Shown here: positions 30,820 to 38,805 of the stretch, piece after piece
How positions within the stretch are numbered: position 1 is the first letter of the stretch
Layout of the letters: each line of letters opens with the position of its first letter
NCBI RefSeq assembly: GCF_007164525.1
Contig: NZ_AP019791.1
Span: forward strand, 669,501 to 733,500
Origin: Rubrobacter xylanophilus
GTDB taxonomy: Bacteria > Actinomycetota > Rubrobacteria > Rubrobacterales > Rubrobacteraceae
Length of the DNA stretch: 64,000 nucleotides
Reading direction: 5' to 3'
Made by a program: the position numbers and the translations under genes
Notes under the pieces: generated by a model
Database searches by the model: none
Told to the model about the DNA's origin: nothing
What the model saw: the letters and a program-made list of their open reading frames with translations, nothing else

Positions 30820-32088
30820 GTGGGCGATCCCAACATCCGAAGGAGGGAGTTTCCGGGCGGCCTGAGGGTCTTCACCGAGCCGCTCGAAGAGGCCACCAGC
30901 GTCTCTTTGGGGGTCTGGATCCGGGCCGGAAGCCGCGACGAGCGGGACGAGGTGGCCGGGATCACCCACCTGATGGAGCACATGCTCTTCAAGGGGACCC
31001 CGCGGATGGACGCCCTGGGCATAGCCCAGGCGTTCGAGTCCATCGGGGCGCAGGAGAACGCCGCCACCGGCGAGGAGTACACCGTTCTGTACGCCCGCTT
31101 TCTGCCCGAGCACCTGGAGCGGGCGCTGGACATAATGAGCGACATGGTGCTCCACCCCACGCTTGCCGACCTGGAGCGGGAGCGGGAGGTGATAGTCGAG
31201 GAGATCCGGATGTACGAGGACCGTCCGGACCAGATGGCCGACGAGCATCTCTCCTCCCTGATCTTTCACGGCGATCCGCTGGGGCGCCCGATCATCGGCT
31301 ACGTGGAGACGGTGCGCGGGGTGGACCGCGAGCGGCTCCGGCGGTTTCACGCCGCGACCTACACCGCCCCGAACGTCTTCGTGGTGGGGGCGGGACGGCT
31401 GGACCCCGGGCGCTTCGAGGCGCTGGTGGAGGAGCGGCTCGGGAAGCTTCCGGCGGGCGAACCCTTCGTCCGCGCCGCCCACCCCCGGGATCCCGAGAGC
31501 CGCTTTCTGTTCAAGCCCAAGGAGACCGAGCAGTACCACGTCTCTCTGGGCTCGCGGGGGCTGCCCGCCGGGAGCGAGGACCGTTTCGCCATGGCGGCCC
31601 TCAACAACGTGCTCGGCGGGGGGATGTCCAGCCGGCTCTTCCAGGAGGTGCGGGAGAAGCGCGGGCTGGCCTACGCCGTCTACTCCTACCACCAGGGCTA
31701 CTCGGACGCCGGGGCGCTCAAGATCTACGTCGGCTCCACCACGAGCAACGTGGAGGAGGCGGTGCGGGTCATCGCCGATCAGCTGGAGCGGCTGCGCGAG
31801 GAGCCGGTGAGCGAGGAGGAACTGGAGAGAACCAAGCAGCAGCTCAAGAGCTCGACGCTGCTGGCGCTGGAGAGCACGGCTGCGCGGATGAACCGGATCG
31901 GCCGGGGCGTCATTACCGGCACGGAACTGCTCGCACCCGAGGAGATGGCCCGGCGCATAGAGGCGGTCACGGCAGAGGATATCCTGCGACTGGCGCGCGA
32001 GCACCTGAACCTGCAGAACATGTACCTCTCGGCGATAGGCCCCAAGGAGCTCGATCTGGGAAGGTACCTGGAGAAAGCGGAGCTTTGA
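30820..32088 (+). CDS. M16 family zinc peptidase (processing-peptidase-like)
   Basis: Pitrilysin/mitochondrial-processing-peptidase family protease of 422 residues. The inverted zinc motif is HLMEHMLF (HxxEH) near residue 50, with the distal glutamate in the REVIVEEIRMYEDRPD block; the C-terminal M16 domain contains GGGMSSRLFQEVREKRGLAYAVYS. An M16 gene after pnp is common in Gram-positive bacteria; the physiological substrate is not known. GTG start 5 bp after pnp. Confidence 0.93.
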   Translation: MGDPNIRRREFPGGLRVFTEPLEEATSVSLGVWIRAGSRDERDEVAGITHLMEHMLFKGTPRMDALGIAQAFESIGAQENAATGEEYTVLYARFLPEHLERALDIMSDMVLHPTLADLEREREVIVEEIRMYEDRPDQMADEHLSSLIFHGDPLGRPIIGYVETVRGVDRERLRRFHAATYTAPNVFVVGAGRLDPGRFEALVEERLGKLPAGEPFVRAAHPRDPESRFLFKPKETEQYHVSLGSRGLPAGSEDRFAMAALNNVLGGGMSSRLFQEVREKRGLAYAVYSYHQGYSDAGALKIYVGSTTSNVEEAVRVIADQLERLREEPVSEEELERTKQQLKSSTLLALESTAARMNRIGRGVITGTELLAPEEMARRIEAVTAEDILRLAREHLNLQNMYLSAIGPKELDLGRYLEKAEL

Positions 32089-32094
32089 CCACGA

Positions 32095-32121
32095 GCGCGT
32101 GGAAAATTCTTTTCCACGCGC
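32095..32121 (+). other. Perfect 12-bp hairpin between M16 peptidase and rnj
   Basis: Arms GCGCGTGGAAAA (32095-32106) and TTTTCCACGCGC (32110-32121) with a 3-nt loop TTC. It starts 7 bp after the M16 stop and ends 8 bp before the rnj Shine-Dalgarno. There is no T-tract afterward, so it is not a standard intrinsic terminator; an RNA-processing or mRNA-stability element, or a protein operator, fits better. Confidence 0.75.
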
Positions 32122-32143
32122 CGCCAAAAGGAGGTAGTCTGAG

Positions 32144-33808
32144 CTGTTAGACAACAACACCGTGCACGTCGTGCCCCTCGGGGGGCTCGGCGAGATCGGC
32201 AAGAACATGACCGCCGTCCACCAGCGGAGCGGGATGGTCCTGGTGGACGCGGGCTTGGCGTTCCCGGACGAGGAGATGCCGGGCATAGACCTGGTGCTCC
32301 CGGACTTCACCTACCTCAGGGAGCACGCGGAGAGGCTGCGGGGGATACTTCTCACCCACGGCCACGAGGACCACGTGGGCGCCATCCCCTACCTGCTGAG
32401 GGAGTTCAGAACCCCCGTCTACGGAACCCGCCTCACCCTGGGGCTGGTGAAGAGCAAGCTGGAGGAGTTCGGCATCAGGAACGCCGACCTGCGGGAGGTG
32501 AGCGCCGGGGAGAAGTTCAGCTTCGGGGGCTTCAACGTGGAGTTCGTAAACGTCAACCACTCCATCCCCGGGGCGGTGGCGGTCGCTTTGCGCACGAGCG
32601 TGGGGCTCTTCGTGTTCAGCGGGGACTACAAGGTGGACCTGACCCCCATCGAGGGCGAGCCCATAGACCTGGGACGGATGGCCGCGCTGGGGGAGGAGGG
32701 GGTGTTGGCGTACTTCGGGGACTCGACCAACAGCGAGCGCCCCGGATACGTCCCTTCGGAGCGCGTCGTCGGTGAGACCCTCAACGAGGTCTTCCGGAGC
32801 GTGCAGGGGAGGATCATCGTGGCCTCCTTCGCCTCGCACATCCACCGCATCCAGCAGGTCGTAGAGGCGGCCAAGCAGCACGACAGGCTGGTGGCGGTGA
32901 CCGGCCGCTCCATGGTCCGCAACGTCCAGATCGCCCGCGAGCTGGGCTATCTGGACCTGCCGGACGCGATGATGGTGGACCAGCGGGACATCGCGAGGAT
33001 CCCAGACCAGGACCTGGTGGTCCTCACCACCGGTTCGCAGGGCGAGCCGCTGGCCGCCCTCTCCCGGATAGCGAGCGGCACCCACCGCACGATAGAGGTG
33101 GGGCCGGAGGACGCGGTGGTGATCGCCGCCCACCCCATCCCCGGCAACGAGCGCGGAGTCTCCCGCACGATCAACAACCTGATGCGCCGCGGCGCCCAGG
33201 TCTTCTACAGCCCCCTCAGGCCGGTGCACGTCTCGGGACACGCCGCCCAGGAGGAGCAGAAGCTTATGCTCTCCCTGCTCAAGCCCCGCTATCTGGTGCC
33301 GGTGCACGGCGAGTTCCGCCACCTGATGCACCACGCCTTCACCGCCCGGGCGCTAGGGATCCCTGAGGAGAGGATCTTCGTGCTGGAGAATGGCGCCCGG
33401 CTGGAGTTCCGGAGCAACGGAGAGGCCCGCCGCATAGAGAACGTCCCCTCCGGCATGTTCGTGGTGGACGGCGGCGGGCTCGCGGACACCTCCGGAGCAG
33501 TCATGCGCGAGCGCCAGCAGCTCGCCGAGGAGGGGATGTTCATCGTCATCGCCCGCATCGACTCCCAGACCGGAGCCCTCGTCGGCGAGCCGGACGTGAT
33601 CTCGCGCGGCTTCGTGGATCCGCAGGCGGCGAACGGGCTCGTGGAGGGCTCCATCGAGGTCGTCAGCCGTACCCTCCGCCGCACCGCGAGCCGCAAGATC
33701 ACCGACTGGGGCCAGCTGAAGAACGAGATCCGACGCGACCTCACCTCCTTCCTGGCCGAACGTACCAACAAGCGCCCCATGATCCTGCCGCTAATTGTTG
33801 AGGTTTGA
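32144..33808 (+). CDS. rnj: Ribonuclease J
   Basis: Metallo-beta-lactamase/beta-CASP ribonuclease with endo- and 5'-exonuclease activity. Motifs: VPLGGLGEIGKNM, LTHGHEDHVGAIPYL, the GDSTNSERPGY motif, HASH-like FASHIHRIQQV, HVSGHA and VPVHGEFRH; the C-terminal domain follows. GTG 32162 is the first canonical codon but is 27 nt from the AAAAGGAGG; CTG 32144 is 9 nt from it, in frame, and gives 554 residues, so I prefer CTG. A strong hairpin precedes the gene. Confidence 0.94.
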   Translation: MLDNNTVHVVPLGGLGEIGKNMTAVHQRSGMVLVDAGLAFPDEEMPGIDLVLPDFTYLREHAERLRGILLTHGHEDHVGAIPYLLREFRTPVYGTRLTLGLVKSKLEEFGIRNADLREVSAGEKFSFGGFNVEFVNVNHSIPGAVAVALRTSVGLFVFSGDYKVDLTPIEGEPIDLGRMAALGEEGVLAYFGDSTNSERPGYVPSERVVGETLNEVFRSVQGRIIVASFASHIHRIQQVVEAAKQHDRLVAVTGRSMVRNVQIARELGYLDLPDAMMVDQRDIARIPDQDLVVLTTGSQGEPLAALSRIASGTHRTIEVGPEDAVVIAAHPIPGNERGVSRTINNLMRRGAQVFYSPLRPVHVSGHAAQEEQKLMLSLLKPRYLVPVHGEFRHLMHHAFTARALGIPEERIFVLENGARLEFRSNGEARRIENVPSGMFVVDGGGLADTSGAVMRERQQLAEEGMFIVIARIDSQTGALVGEPDVISRGFVDPQAANGLVEGSIEVVSRTLRRTASRKITDWGQLKNEIRRDLTSFLAERTNKRPMILPLIVEV

Positions 33809-33843
33809 CCTTAAGTTGAACCCCACATGCTGGGTTTGACGCT

Positions 33844-33865
33844 CTAGCGAACCTTTATGCGCTAG
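33844..33865 (+). promoter_or_regulatory. Inverted repeat and candidate promoter region of ftsK
   Basis: CTAGCG (33844-33849) and CGCTAG (33860-33865) are separated by 10 nt and overlap a -10-like TAGACT (33863-33868). A TTGACG lies at 33836-33841 but the 21-bp spacing is too long. If TAGACT is used, the transcript would begin at or next to the ftsK ATG (33875). A second short repeat (AACCC/GGGTT) sits just upstream and may terminate rnj. Confidence 0.35.
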
Positions 33866-33874
33866 ACTTAAGGT

Positions 33875-36073
33875 ATGGCTTCGGGCAGGCGCAAGGGAGG
33901 CGGGGCCCGCAGGAAGAAGAGGAGGAGTGAGGGCTTTCGGAGCTCCCTGAGGCGTCTCGGGCGCTCCCGGGAGGTTTCGGGGGGGCTGCTTCTGGGGCTC
34001 GGGCTCTTCTACACCGCGGCTTTCCTCACCGGCCGGGGGGCTTTCCTCGGGGAGGTGGGCCGGCTGGCGGCCACGTATCTGCTCGGCCCGGTGGGGCTTT
34101 CTCTGGCCCCGCTGGCCGCGGCTGTGGGGCTGGGGCTGCTCCTGCGCCGGCTTCCCGTCCGGCGGCTCGGGGGGGTGGGGCTGCTGCTGTTTGCCGTCTC
34201 CGGGACGCTCGCGGGGTACGCCGCTGGGGGGGCGCGTCTCTCTCCGGAGGGTGGGGGGATCCTCGGCGGGGGGTTCTACGAGGCCGTCCGGTGGCTCGCG
34301 GGAGATCTTGGGGCGGTGCTCGCGCTCGGGGCGCTGTATCTCTTCGGGGCGTCCATGCTGAGCGGGGTGGGCCTCCAGGAGGCCGCCGCGGCGCTGCGCT
34401 CCGGTCTGCGGGGGGTGGCGGCGAGGCTGCGCGCCCGGCGCGCAGCGGCGGGGAGCGGCGGGGAGCGGCGCACCGCCGCCGGAGGGCGGAGCGCGAGGCG
34501 TCGGGATGCACAAGAGACCCCCCGCGAGCCCGAGGTGCGCGAGGAGGAACCCTCCGGCTTCGAGGTGGTGCTGCCCCGGCTCGCCGACGAGGAGCGGGGC
34601 TTTCCGGAGCGCAGGGAGTTTGGCGGGGAGTACACCCCGCCGCCCTTCTCGCTGCTCGAGGCCAGCGGCGGGAGCCCCGAGCACGACGTCGAGGGCACCA
34701 GCCGGAGGCTCACCCGGGCGCTTCAGGATCTCGGGGTGGAGGCTCAGGTCGTGCGGGCGGTGGTGGGGCCGCGGGTCACCCGCTACGAGCTCCGGCTCGG
34801 CTCCGGGGTCAAGGTCAGCAAGGTCAAGAACCTCCAGCAGGACATCGCCTACGCCCTCGCAGCGACCGAGGTTCGGATCCTCGCCCCCATACCGGGCAAG
34901 AGCGCCGTGGGGGTCGAGGTGCCGAACACCCGGCCGGCCAAGGTGACCCTGGGGGACATCTTCAGGGAGTATCCGGAGGGCAACGACTGGGCGTTGCCGG
35001 TCGGGCTCGGCAAGGACATCTCCGGCCGGGCGGTGTTCGTCAATCTGGCCGAGATGCCGCATCTTCTGGTGGCCGGGACCACGGGCAGTGGCAAGAGCGT
35101 GATGCTCAACTCGCTGCTGACCTCGCTGCTGCTCACCACCGATCCCCGGCAGGTCAAGATGGTGCTCATAGACCCCAAGCGGGTCGAGCTCTCGCAGTTC
35201 TCCAGCATCCCGCACCTCATCACGCCCGTGGTCACCGACGTCAAGAAGGCGGCGAACGCGCTCGCCTGGGCGGTGGCCGAGATGGAGCGGCGCTACGAGG
35301 TGCTCGAGGGGGTGGGGGTGCGCTCGCTGGAGGGGTACAACGCCCGGACCGACGCTCCGATGCCCTACGTGGTCGTCGTCATAGACGAGCTCGCCGACCT
35401 CATGATGACCGCGGCGGCCAAGGTGGAGGATGCGGTCATCAGGATCGCCCAGAAGGCCCGGGCGGTCGGCATACACCTGGTGGTCGCCACCCAGCGGCCG
35501 AGCGTGGACGTGATCACGGGCATGATCAAGGCCAACATCCCGAGCCGCATCGCCTTTGCGGTCTCCAGCCAGGTGGACTCCCGGGTGATACTGGACTCCC
35601 CGGGGGCGGAGGCGCTTTTGGGCATGGGGGACATGCTCTTCAAGCCGGTCTCGGCTTCGCGCCCCTCCCGGATACAGGGCGCCTTCATCTCCGAGGCCGA
35701 GGTCGAGCGGGTGGTGCGCGCGGCGCGCGAGGCTGCCCGCGGGGGTGAGATATCCGACGGCTACATAGAGGAGGTGACCGAGCCGAAGCGGGAGGCCGAG
35801 GAGGACGAGGAGCCCGAGGACGAGCTCCTTCCCGAGGCGGCGAGCTTCGTGGTCGCCACCCGGCAGGCCTCGGTGAGCGCCGTGCAACGGCGCTTCAGGG
35901 TGGGGTACTCGCGGGCCGGGCGCATCATCGACGCGCTCGAGCGCAAGGGCATCGTGGGGCCCTACGAGGGCTCCAAGAGCCGGACCGTGGTGGCCACGGA
36001 GGCGGATCTCGCCCAGATCTTCAACCTCGACCGGCGGGAGGGGGCCGGGGATGAAGCGGAGGGGGGTTGGTGA
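33875..36073 (+). CDS. ftsK: DNA translocase FtsK/SpoIIIE
   Basis: Septal DNA pump that moves the terminus region and activates Xer recombination at dif. The 732-residue product has a basic N-terminus, about four membrane segments (residues 30-165), a short variable linker, the motor with GTTGSGKSVMLNS (Walker A) and YVVVVIDELADLMM (Walker B), VATQRPSVDVITG, and a C-terminal gamma winged helix (SVSAVQRRFRVGYSRAGRIIDALE) that in relatives reads polar DNA sequences. A dif-like site and xer gene lie about 9.4 kb downstream. Confidence 0.96.
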   Translation: MASGRRKGGGARRKKRRSEGFRSSLRRLGRSREVSGGLLLGLGLFYTAAFLTGRGAFLGEVGRLAATYLLGPVGLSLAPLAAAVGLGLLLRRLPVRRLGGVGLLLFAVSGTLAGYAAGGARLSPEGGGILGGGFYEAVRWLAGDLGAVLALGALYLFGASMLSGVGLQEAAAALRSGLRGVAARLRARRAAAGSGGERRTAAGGRSARRRDAQETPREPEVREEEPSGFEVVLPRLADEERGFPERREFGGEYTPPPFSLLEASGGSPEHDVEGTSRRLTRALQDLGVEAQVVRAVVGPRVTRYELRLGSGVKVSKVKNLQQDIAYALAATEVRILAPIPGKSAVGVEVPNTRPAKVTLGDIFREYPEGNDWALPVGLGKDISGRAVFVNLAEMPHLLVAGTTGSGKSVMLNSLLTSLLLTTDPRQVKMVLIDPKRVELSQFSSIPHLITPVVTDVKKAANALAWAVAEMERRYEVLEGVGVRSLEGYNARTDAPMPYVVVVIDELADLMMTAAAKVEDAVIRIAQKARAVGIHLVVATQRPSVDVITGMIKANIPSRIAFAVSSQVDSRVILDSPGAEALLGMGDMLFKPVSASRPSRIQGAFISEAEVERVVRAAREAARGGEISDGYIEEVTEPKREAEEDEEPEDELLPEAASFVVATRQASVSAVQRRFRVGYSRAGRIIDALERKGIVGPYEGSKSRTVVATEADLAQIFNLDRREGAGDEAEGGW

Positions 36074-36088
36074 TAGGCTTTAAGCGCG

Positions 36089-36961
36089 ATGGGTGACGAG
36101 AGGCCGGACAGCTTCAACGGAGAAGAAGAGGACGGGCTGAGGATCGGTGAGATCCTGCAGGAGGCCCGCAGGGAGCGTGGCCTCTCGTTGCACGAGGTGG
36201 AGCAGGCGACCAAGATCCGCAAGCGCTACCTCGAAGGGCTGGAGCGCGAGGACTACAGCGTCCTGCCCGACGCCGTCTACGTGCAGGGGTTCCTGAAGAC
36301 CTACGCCAACTACCTGGGTCTGGACGGCGAACGTCTCTCTCAGGAGCTGAAGCGGCGCAGGAGCCCGCGGCGGGAGCGCCGGATGAATCACGCCGTCGCG
36401 GGTAGCGGCTTCGACAAACCGCTCATCAGCCCCGGCGGGCTCGCCGAGGCGGAGCGGAGCCGCTTCGGTCCGGCCGTCGCCCTGACGCTCGCCGTCGTCC
36501 TGCTCATCGCGGTCGTCATCGGCGCTCTCTACTACGTGGGGCAGAGCTCGCAGCGGGCTGCCTCCCCGCCGGAGCGGGCGGCCCCGGCGGACGGTGAGCG
36601 CCCCGCCGAGCAGAACAACGGCGAGGCGCGGGAGGGTGGTGGCCCCGCCCCCGAGCAGGACCGGTCGTCCGACACGGCCGGGACGGCCGCTCGGGAGTCC
36701 TCTCCCGAGACGCTCGAGGTGCTCGTGAGCGTCGAGGGGGCTCCCTCCTGGCTCAGTATCCAGTCCGACGGCTCGGTGGTCTACGAAGGGATCGCCGACC
36801 CCGGTTTCTCCCAGACCTTCGAGGCCTCCCAGGAGGTGACGCTCACCACCGGCAACGCCGGCGCCGTCCGGGTCGAGGTGAACGGCCAGAGCGTGGGCGT
36901 CCTGGGCGGCGACGGAGAGGTGCTGAGCCGCAGCTGGACCCTCAAAGACGCCGCCGGCTGA
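36089..36961 (+). CDS. rodZ: RodZ-like membrane protein with N-terminal helix-turn-helix
   Basis: Cytoskeletal/cell-shape family protein of 290 residues. Cro-type helix-turn-helix (HTH_25: IGEILQEARRERGLSLHEVE ... FLKTYANYLGLD) in about residues 12-90, one membrane segment (FGPAVALTLAVVLLIAVVIGAL, about 127-152), a Pro/Ala/Glu-rich linker and a C-terminal beta-rich DUF4115 domain. RodZ links MreB to the wall machinery in rods. ATG 15 bp after ftsK. The full domain order makes a simple DNA-binding regulator unlikely. Confidence 0.82.
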   Translation: MGDERPDSFNGEEEDGLRIGEILQEARRERGLSLHEVEQATKIRKRYLEGLEREDYSVLPDAVYVQGFLKTYANYLGLDGERLSQELKRRRSPRRERRMNHAVAGSGFDKPLISPGGLAEAERSRFGPAVALTLAVVLLIAVVIGALYYVGQSSQRAASPPERAAPADGERPAEQNNGEAREGGGPAPEQDRSSDTAGTAARESSPETLEVLVSVEGAPSWLSIQSDGSVVYEGIADPGFSQTFEASQEVTLTTGNAGAVRVEVNGQSVGVLGGDGEVLSRSWTLKDAAG

Positions 36962-36979
36962 GGCTCCACTCTTCCGGCG

Positions 36980-37008
36980 TTGGGAGCTCCCCGCCCCGCC
37001 GGTATAAT
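36980..37008 (+). promoter_or_regulatory. Promoter of recA
   Basis: TTGGGA (36980-36985), a 17-bp spacer and a perfect TATAAT (37003-37008), within the 124-bp rodZ-recA gap. Confidence 0.7.
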
Positions 37009-37017
37009 TGGTACCGG
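36999..37017 (+). promoter_or_regulatory. Inverted repeat over the recA -10 (possible operator)
   Basis: CCGGTA (36999-37004) and TACCGG (37012-37017), 7 nt apart, overlap the recA -10. The sequence is not the actinobacterial LexA box (GAAC-N4-GTTC), so another repressor or chance symmetry must be considered. Confidence 0.45.
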
Positions 37018-37039
37018 TAGTCGCTGCAAGAGAGAAACT

Positions 37040-37058
37040 GCCCCCACGGTGCGGGGGC
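37040..37058 (+). other. Hairpin in recA leader
   Basis: GCCCCC (37040-37045) and GGGGGC (37053-37058) form a 6-bp GC stem with a 7-nt loop, in the untranslated leader 14 nt before the ribosome-binding site. There is no T-tract. Confidence 0.45.
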
Positions 37059-37085
37059 ATCCCCATTCTCCGGAGGAGATCGGCA

Positions 37086-38114
37086 TTGGACAAGAGCAAG
37101 GCGATAGACACCGCCGTATCGCAGATAGAGAGACAGTTTGGTAAGGGCTCGATCATGCGCATGGGCGACCGGGCCTCCCAGAAGGTCGCCTCCATCTCCA
37201 CCGGCTCCCTGGCGCTCGACCTCGCCCTCGGCGTCGGCGGGGTCCCGCGCGGACGCATCGTGGAGATCTTCGGCCCCGAGTCCAGCGGTAAGACCACCCT
37301 CGCCCTGCACATCATCGCCGAGGCCCAGAGGGCCGGCGGGCTTGCCGCCTTCATCGACGCCGAACACGCCCTCGACCCGACCTACGCCGAGGCCATCGGC
37401 GTCGACCTCGAAAACCTCTACTTCTCCCAGCCCGACAGCGGCGAGCAGGCGCTGGAGATCGCAGACACCCTAGTCCGCTCCGGCGCCCTCGACGCCGTGG
37501 TCATCGACTCGGTGGCCGCGCTGGTGCCTAGAGCTGAGATAGAGGGTGAGATGGGCGACTCTCACGTGGGACTTCAGGCCCGTCTCATGAGCCAGGCGTT
37601 GAGGAAGCTCTCGGGTTCGCTCTCGCGGTCGGGGACCACGGCGATCTTCATAAACCAGCTGCGGGAGAAGATCGGGGTGATGTTTGGCTCTCCCGAGACC
37701 ACGCCGGGGGGGCGGGCGCTGAAGTTCTACGCGAGCGTACGGATGGACATCCGGCGGATCGGGGCTCTTAAGGCCGGCAACGAGACGGTGGGCAACCAGA
37801 CACGGGTGAAGATCGTGAAGAACAAGGTTGCGCCGCCGTTCAAGGAGGTCACCTTCGACATCATGTACGGGGAGGGGATCTCCAGGGAGGGAAGCCTCCT
37901 GGACGTGGGCATAGAGCAGGGGGTCATCCAGAAGAGCGGGGCCTGGTTCGCCTATGGTGAGGAGAGGATCGGTCAGGGGCGGGAGAACGCCCGCAAGTTC
38001 CTCAAGGAGCACCCGGAGGTGCGCGACCGGATCACCCGCGAGGTCTACGAGCGGCTGGGGCTCGCCGGGGACCGGGGGGAGGAGCTGGAGGACAGGGCCG
38101 AGCCGGTCCTGTAG
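37086..38114 (+). CDS. recA: Recombinase RecA
   Basis: Strand-exchange ATPase of homologous recombination and SOS induction. The 342-residue product has Walker [11 protein letters not shown], the [15 protein letters not shown] block, [21 protein letters not shown] (Walker B) and the DNA-binding loop 2 ([30 protein letters not shown]). TTG start at 37086 with GGAGGAG about 8 nt upstream. No intein. Third-position base use switches from C-rich to G-rich inside the gene, around 37.5 kb. recX follows after 12 bp. Confidence 0.97.
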   Translation: MDKSKAIDTAVSQIERQFGKGSIMRMGDRASQKVASISTGSLALDLALGVGGVPRGRIVEIFGPESSGKTTLALHIIAEAQRAGGLAAFIDAEHALDPTYAEAIGVDLENLYFSQPDSGEQALEIADTLVRSGALDAVVIDSVAALVPRAEIEGEMGDSHVGLQARLMSQALRKLSGSLSRSGTTAIFINQLREKIGVMFGSPETTPGGRALKFYASVRMDIRRIGALKAGNETVGNQTRVKIVKNKVAPPFKEVTFDIMYGEGISREGSLLDVGIEQGVIQKSGAWFAYGEERIGQGRENARKFLKEHPEVRDRITREVYERLGLAGDRGEELEDRAEPVL

Positions 38115-38126
38115 GGGGCTTCGAAC

Positions 38127-38750
38127 TTGCCCCGCATAACCCGGATCGAGGAGCGCCGGGGGCGGGTCTGCGTCTTCGTCGACGGGGGATTCTGGGCCGA
38201 GCTGGAGGCGGGGTTCGCCGCCGGGCGCGGGCTCTTCGAGGGGGCGGAGCTGAGCGGGGAGGAGCTCGCCGCGCTGAGGGACGAGGGGGAGCGGGCCCTC
38301 GCCATGAGCCGGGCGCTGAACCTACTCGGCTACCGCTCGCGTTCCGAGAAGGAACTCCGGGACCGGCTGCGGCGCTTCGGGCATTCCGGAGAGGTCGTAC
38401 GGGCGGTGTTGGGGCGGCTGCGGGAGCTCGGGTACGTGGACGACGAGGAGTTCGCCCGGGAGCTCTCCCGGGCGAAGGGGCGGCGCTACGGGCCGCGGAG
38501 GGTCGCCGCGGAGCTCAGGCGGCGGGGCGTGGACGAGGAGACTACCGGGAGGGTGGTAGAGGAGGCCTTCGCTGGCCGCTCCCAGCTCGAAGAAGCCCGA
38601 CGGGCGGCGGCCCGGAGATATAATAGGGGGGGAGGATCCGACGCCCAGGCGCGCCGGGTGTACGGTTTTCTGATGCGCCGGGGGTATCCGGCCGAGGTGT
38701 GTGCCCGGGTCGCCCGCGAGTACCGGGGTGATCCTCCGGAAGAAGCGTAG
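38127..38750 (+). CDS. recX: RecX family regulatory protein
   Basis: Inhibitor/modulator of RecA filaments. The 207-residue product has three-helix RecX repeats: LNLLGYRSRSEKELRDRLRR, LRELGYVDDEEFARELSRAKGRRYGPRRVAAELRRRGVD and a final FLMRRGYPAEVCARVAREY. TTG start 12 bp after recA, the usual recA-recX operon. Its 3' half contains a perfect TATAAT (38619-38624). Confidence 0.9.
   Translation: MPRITRIEERRGRVCVFVDGGFWAELEAGFAAGRGLFEGAELSGEELAALRDEGERALAMSRALNLLGYRSRSEKELRDRLRRFGHSGEVVRAVLGRLRELGYVDDEEFARELSRAKGRRYGPRRVAAELRRRGVDEETTGRVVEEAFAGRSQLEEARRAAARRYNRGGGSDAQARRVYGFLMRRGYPAEVCARVAREYRGDPPEEA
38619..38624 (+). promoter_or_regulatory. TATAAT inside recX, possible rny promoter
   Basis: A perfect -10 hexamer in a GC-rich gene, about 180 bp upstream of rny. 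No recognizable -35 at 16-18 bp, so promoter activity is uncertain. Confidence 0.3.
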
Positions 38751-38765
38751 GTTCAGAGATCGACC

Positions 38766-38789
38766 CGGCGGCCGCACCGGCGGCCGCCG
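38766..38789 (+). other. GC-rich hairpin upstream of rny
   Basis: CGGCGGCC (38766-38773) and GGCCGCCG (38782-38789) form an 8-bp stem with an 8-nt loop, followed by TTT and then the rny Shine-Dalgarno. It could act as an attenuator or weak terminator after recX. Confidence 0.5.
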
Positions 38790-38805
38790 TTTGGAGGAAA
38801 AACCG

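Noticed and set aside
37086..38114. Intein or frameshift in recA
   Set aside because: The protein reads continuously through all RecA motifs at normal length.
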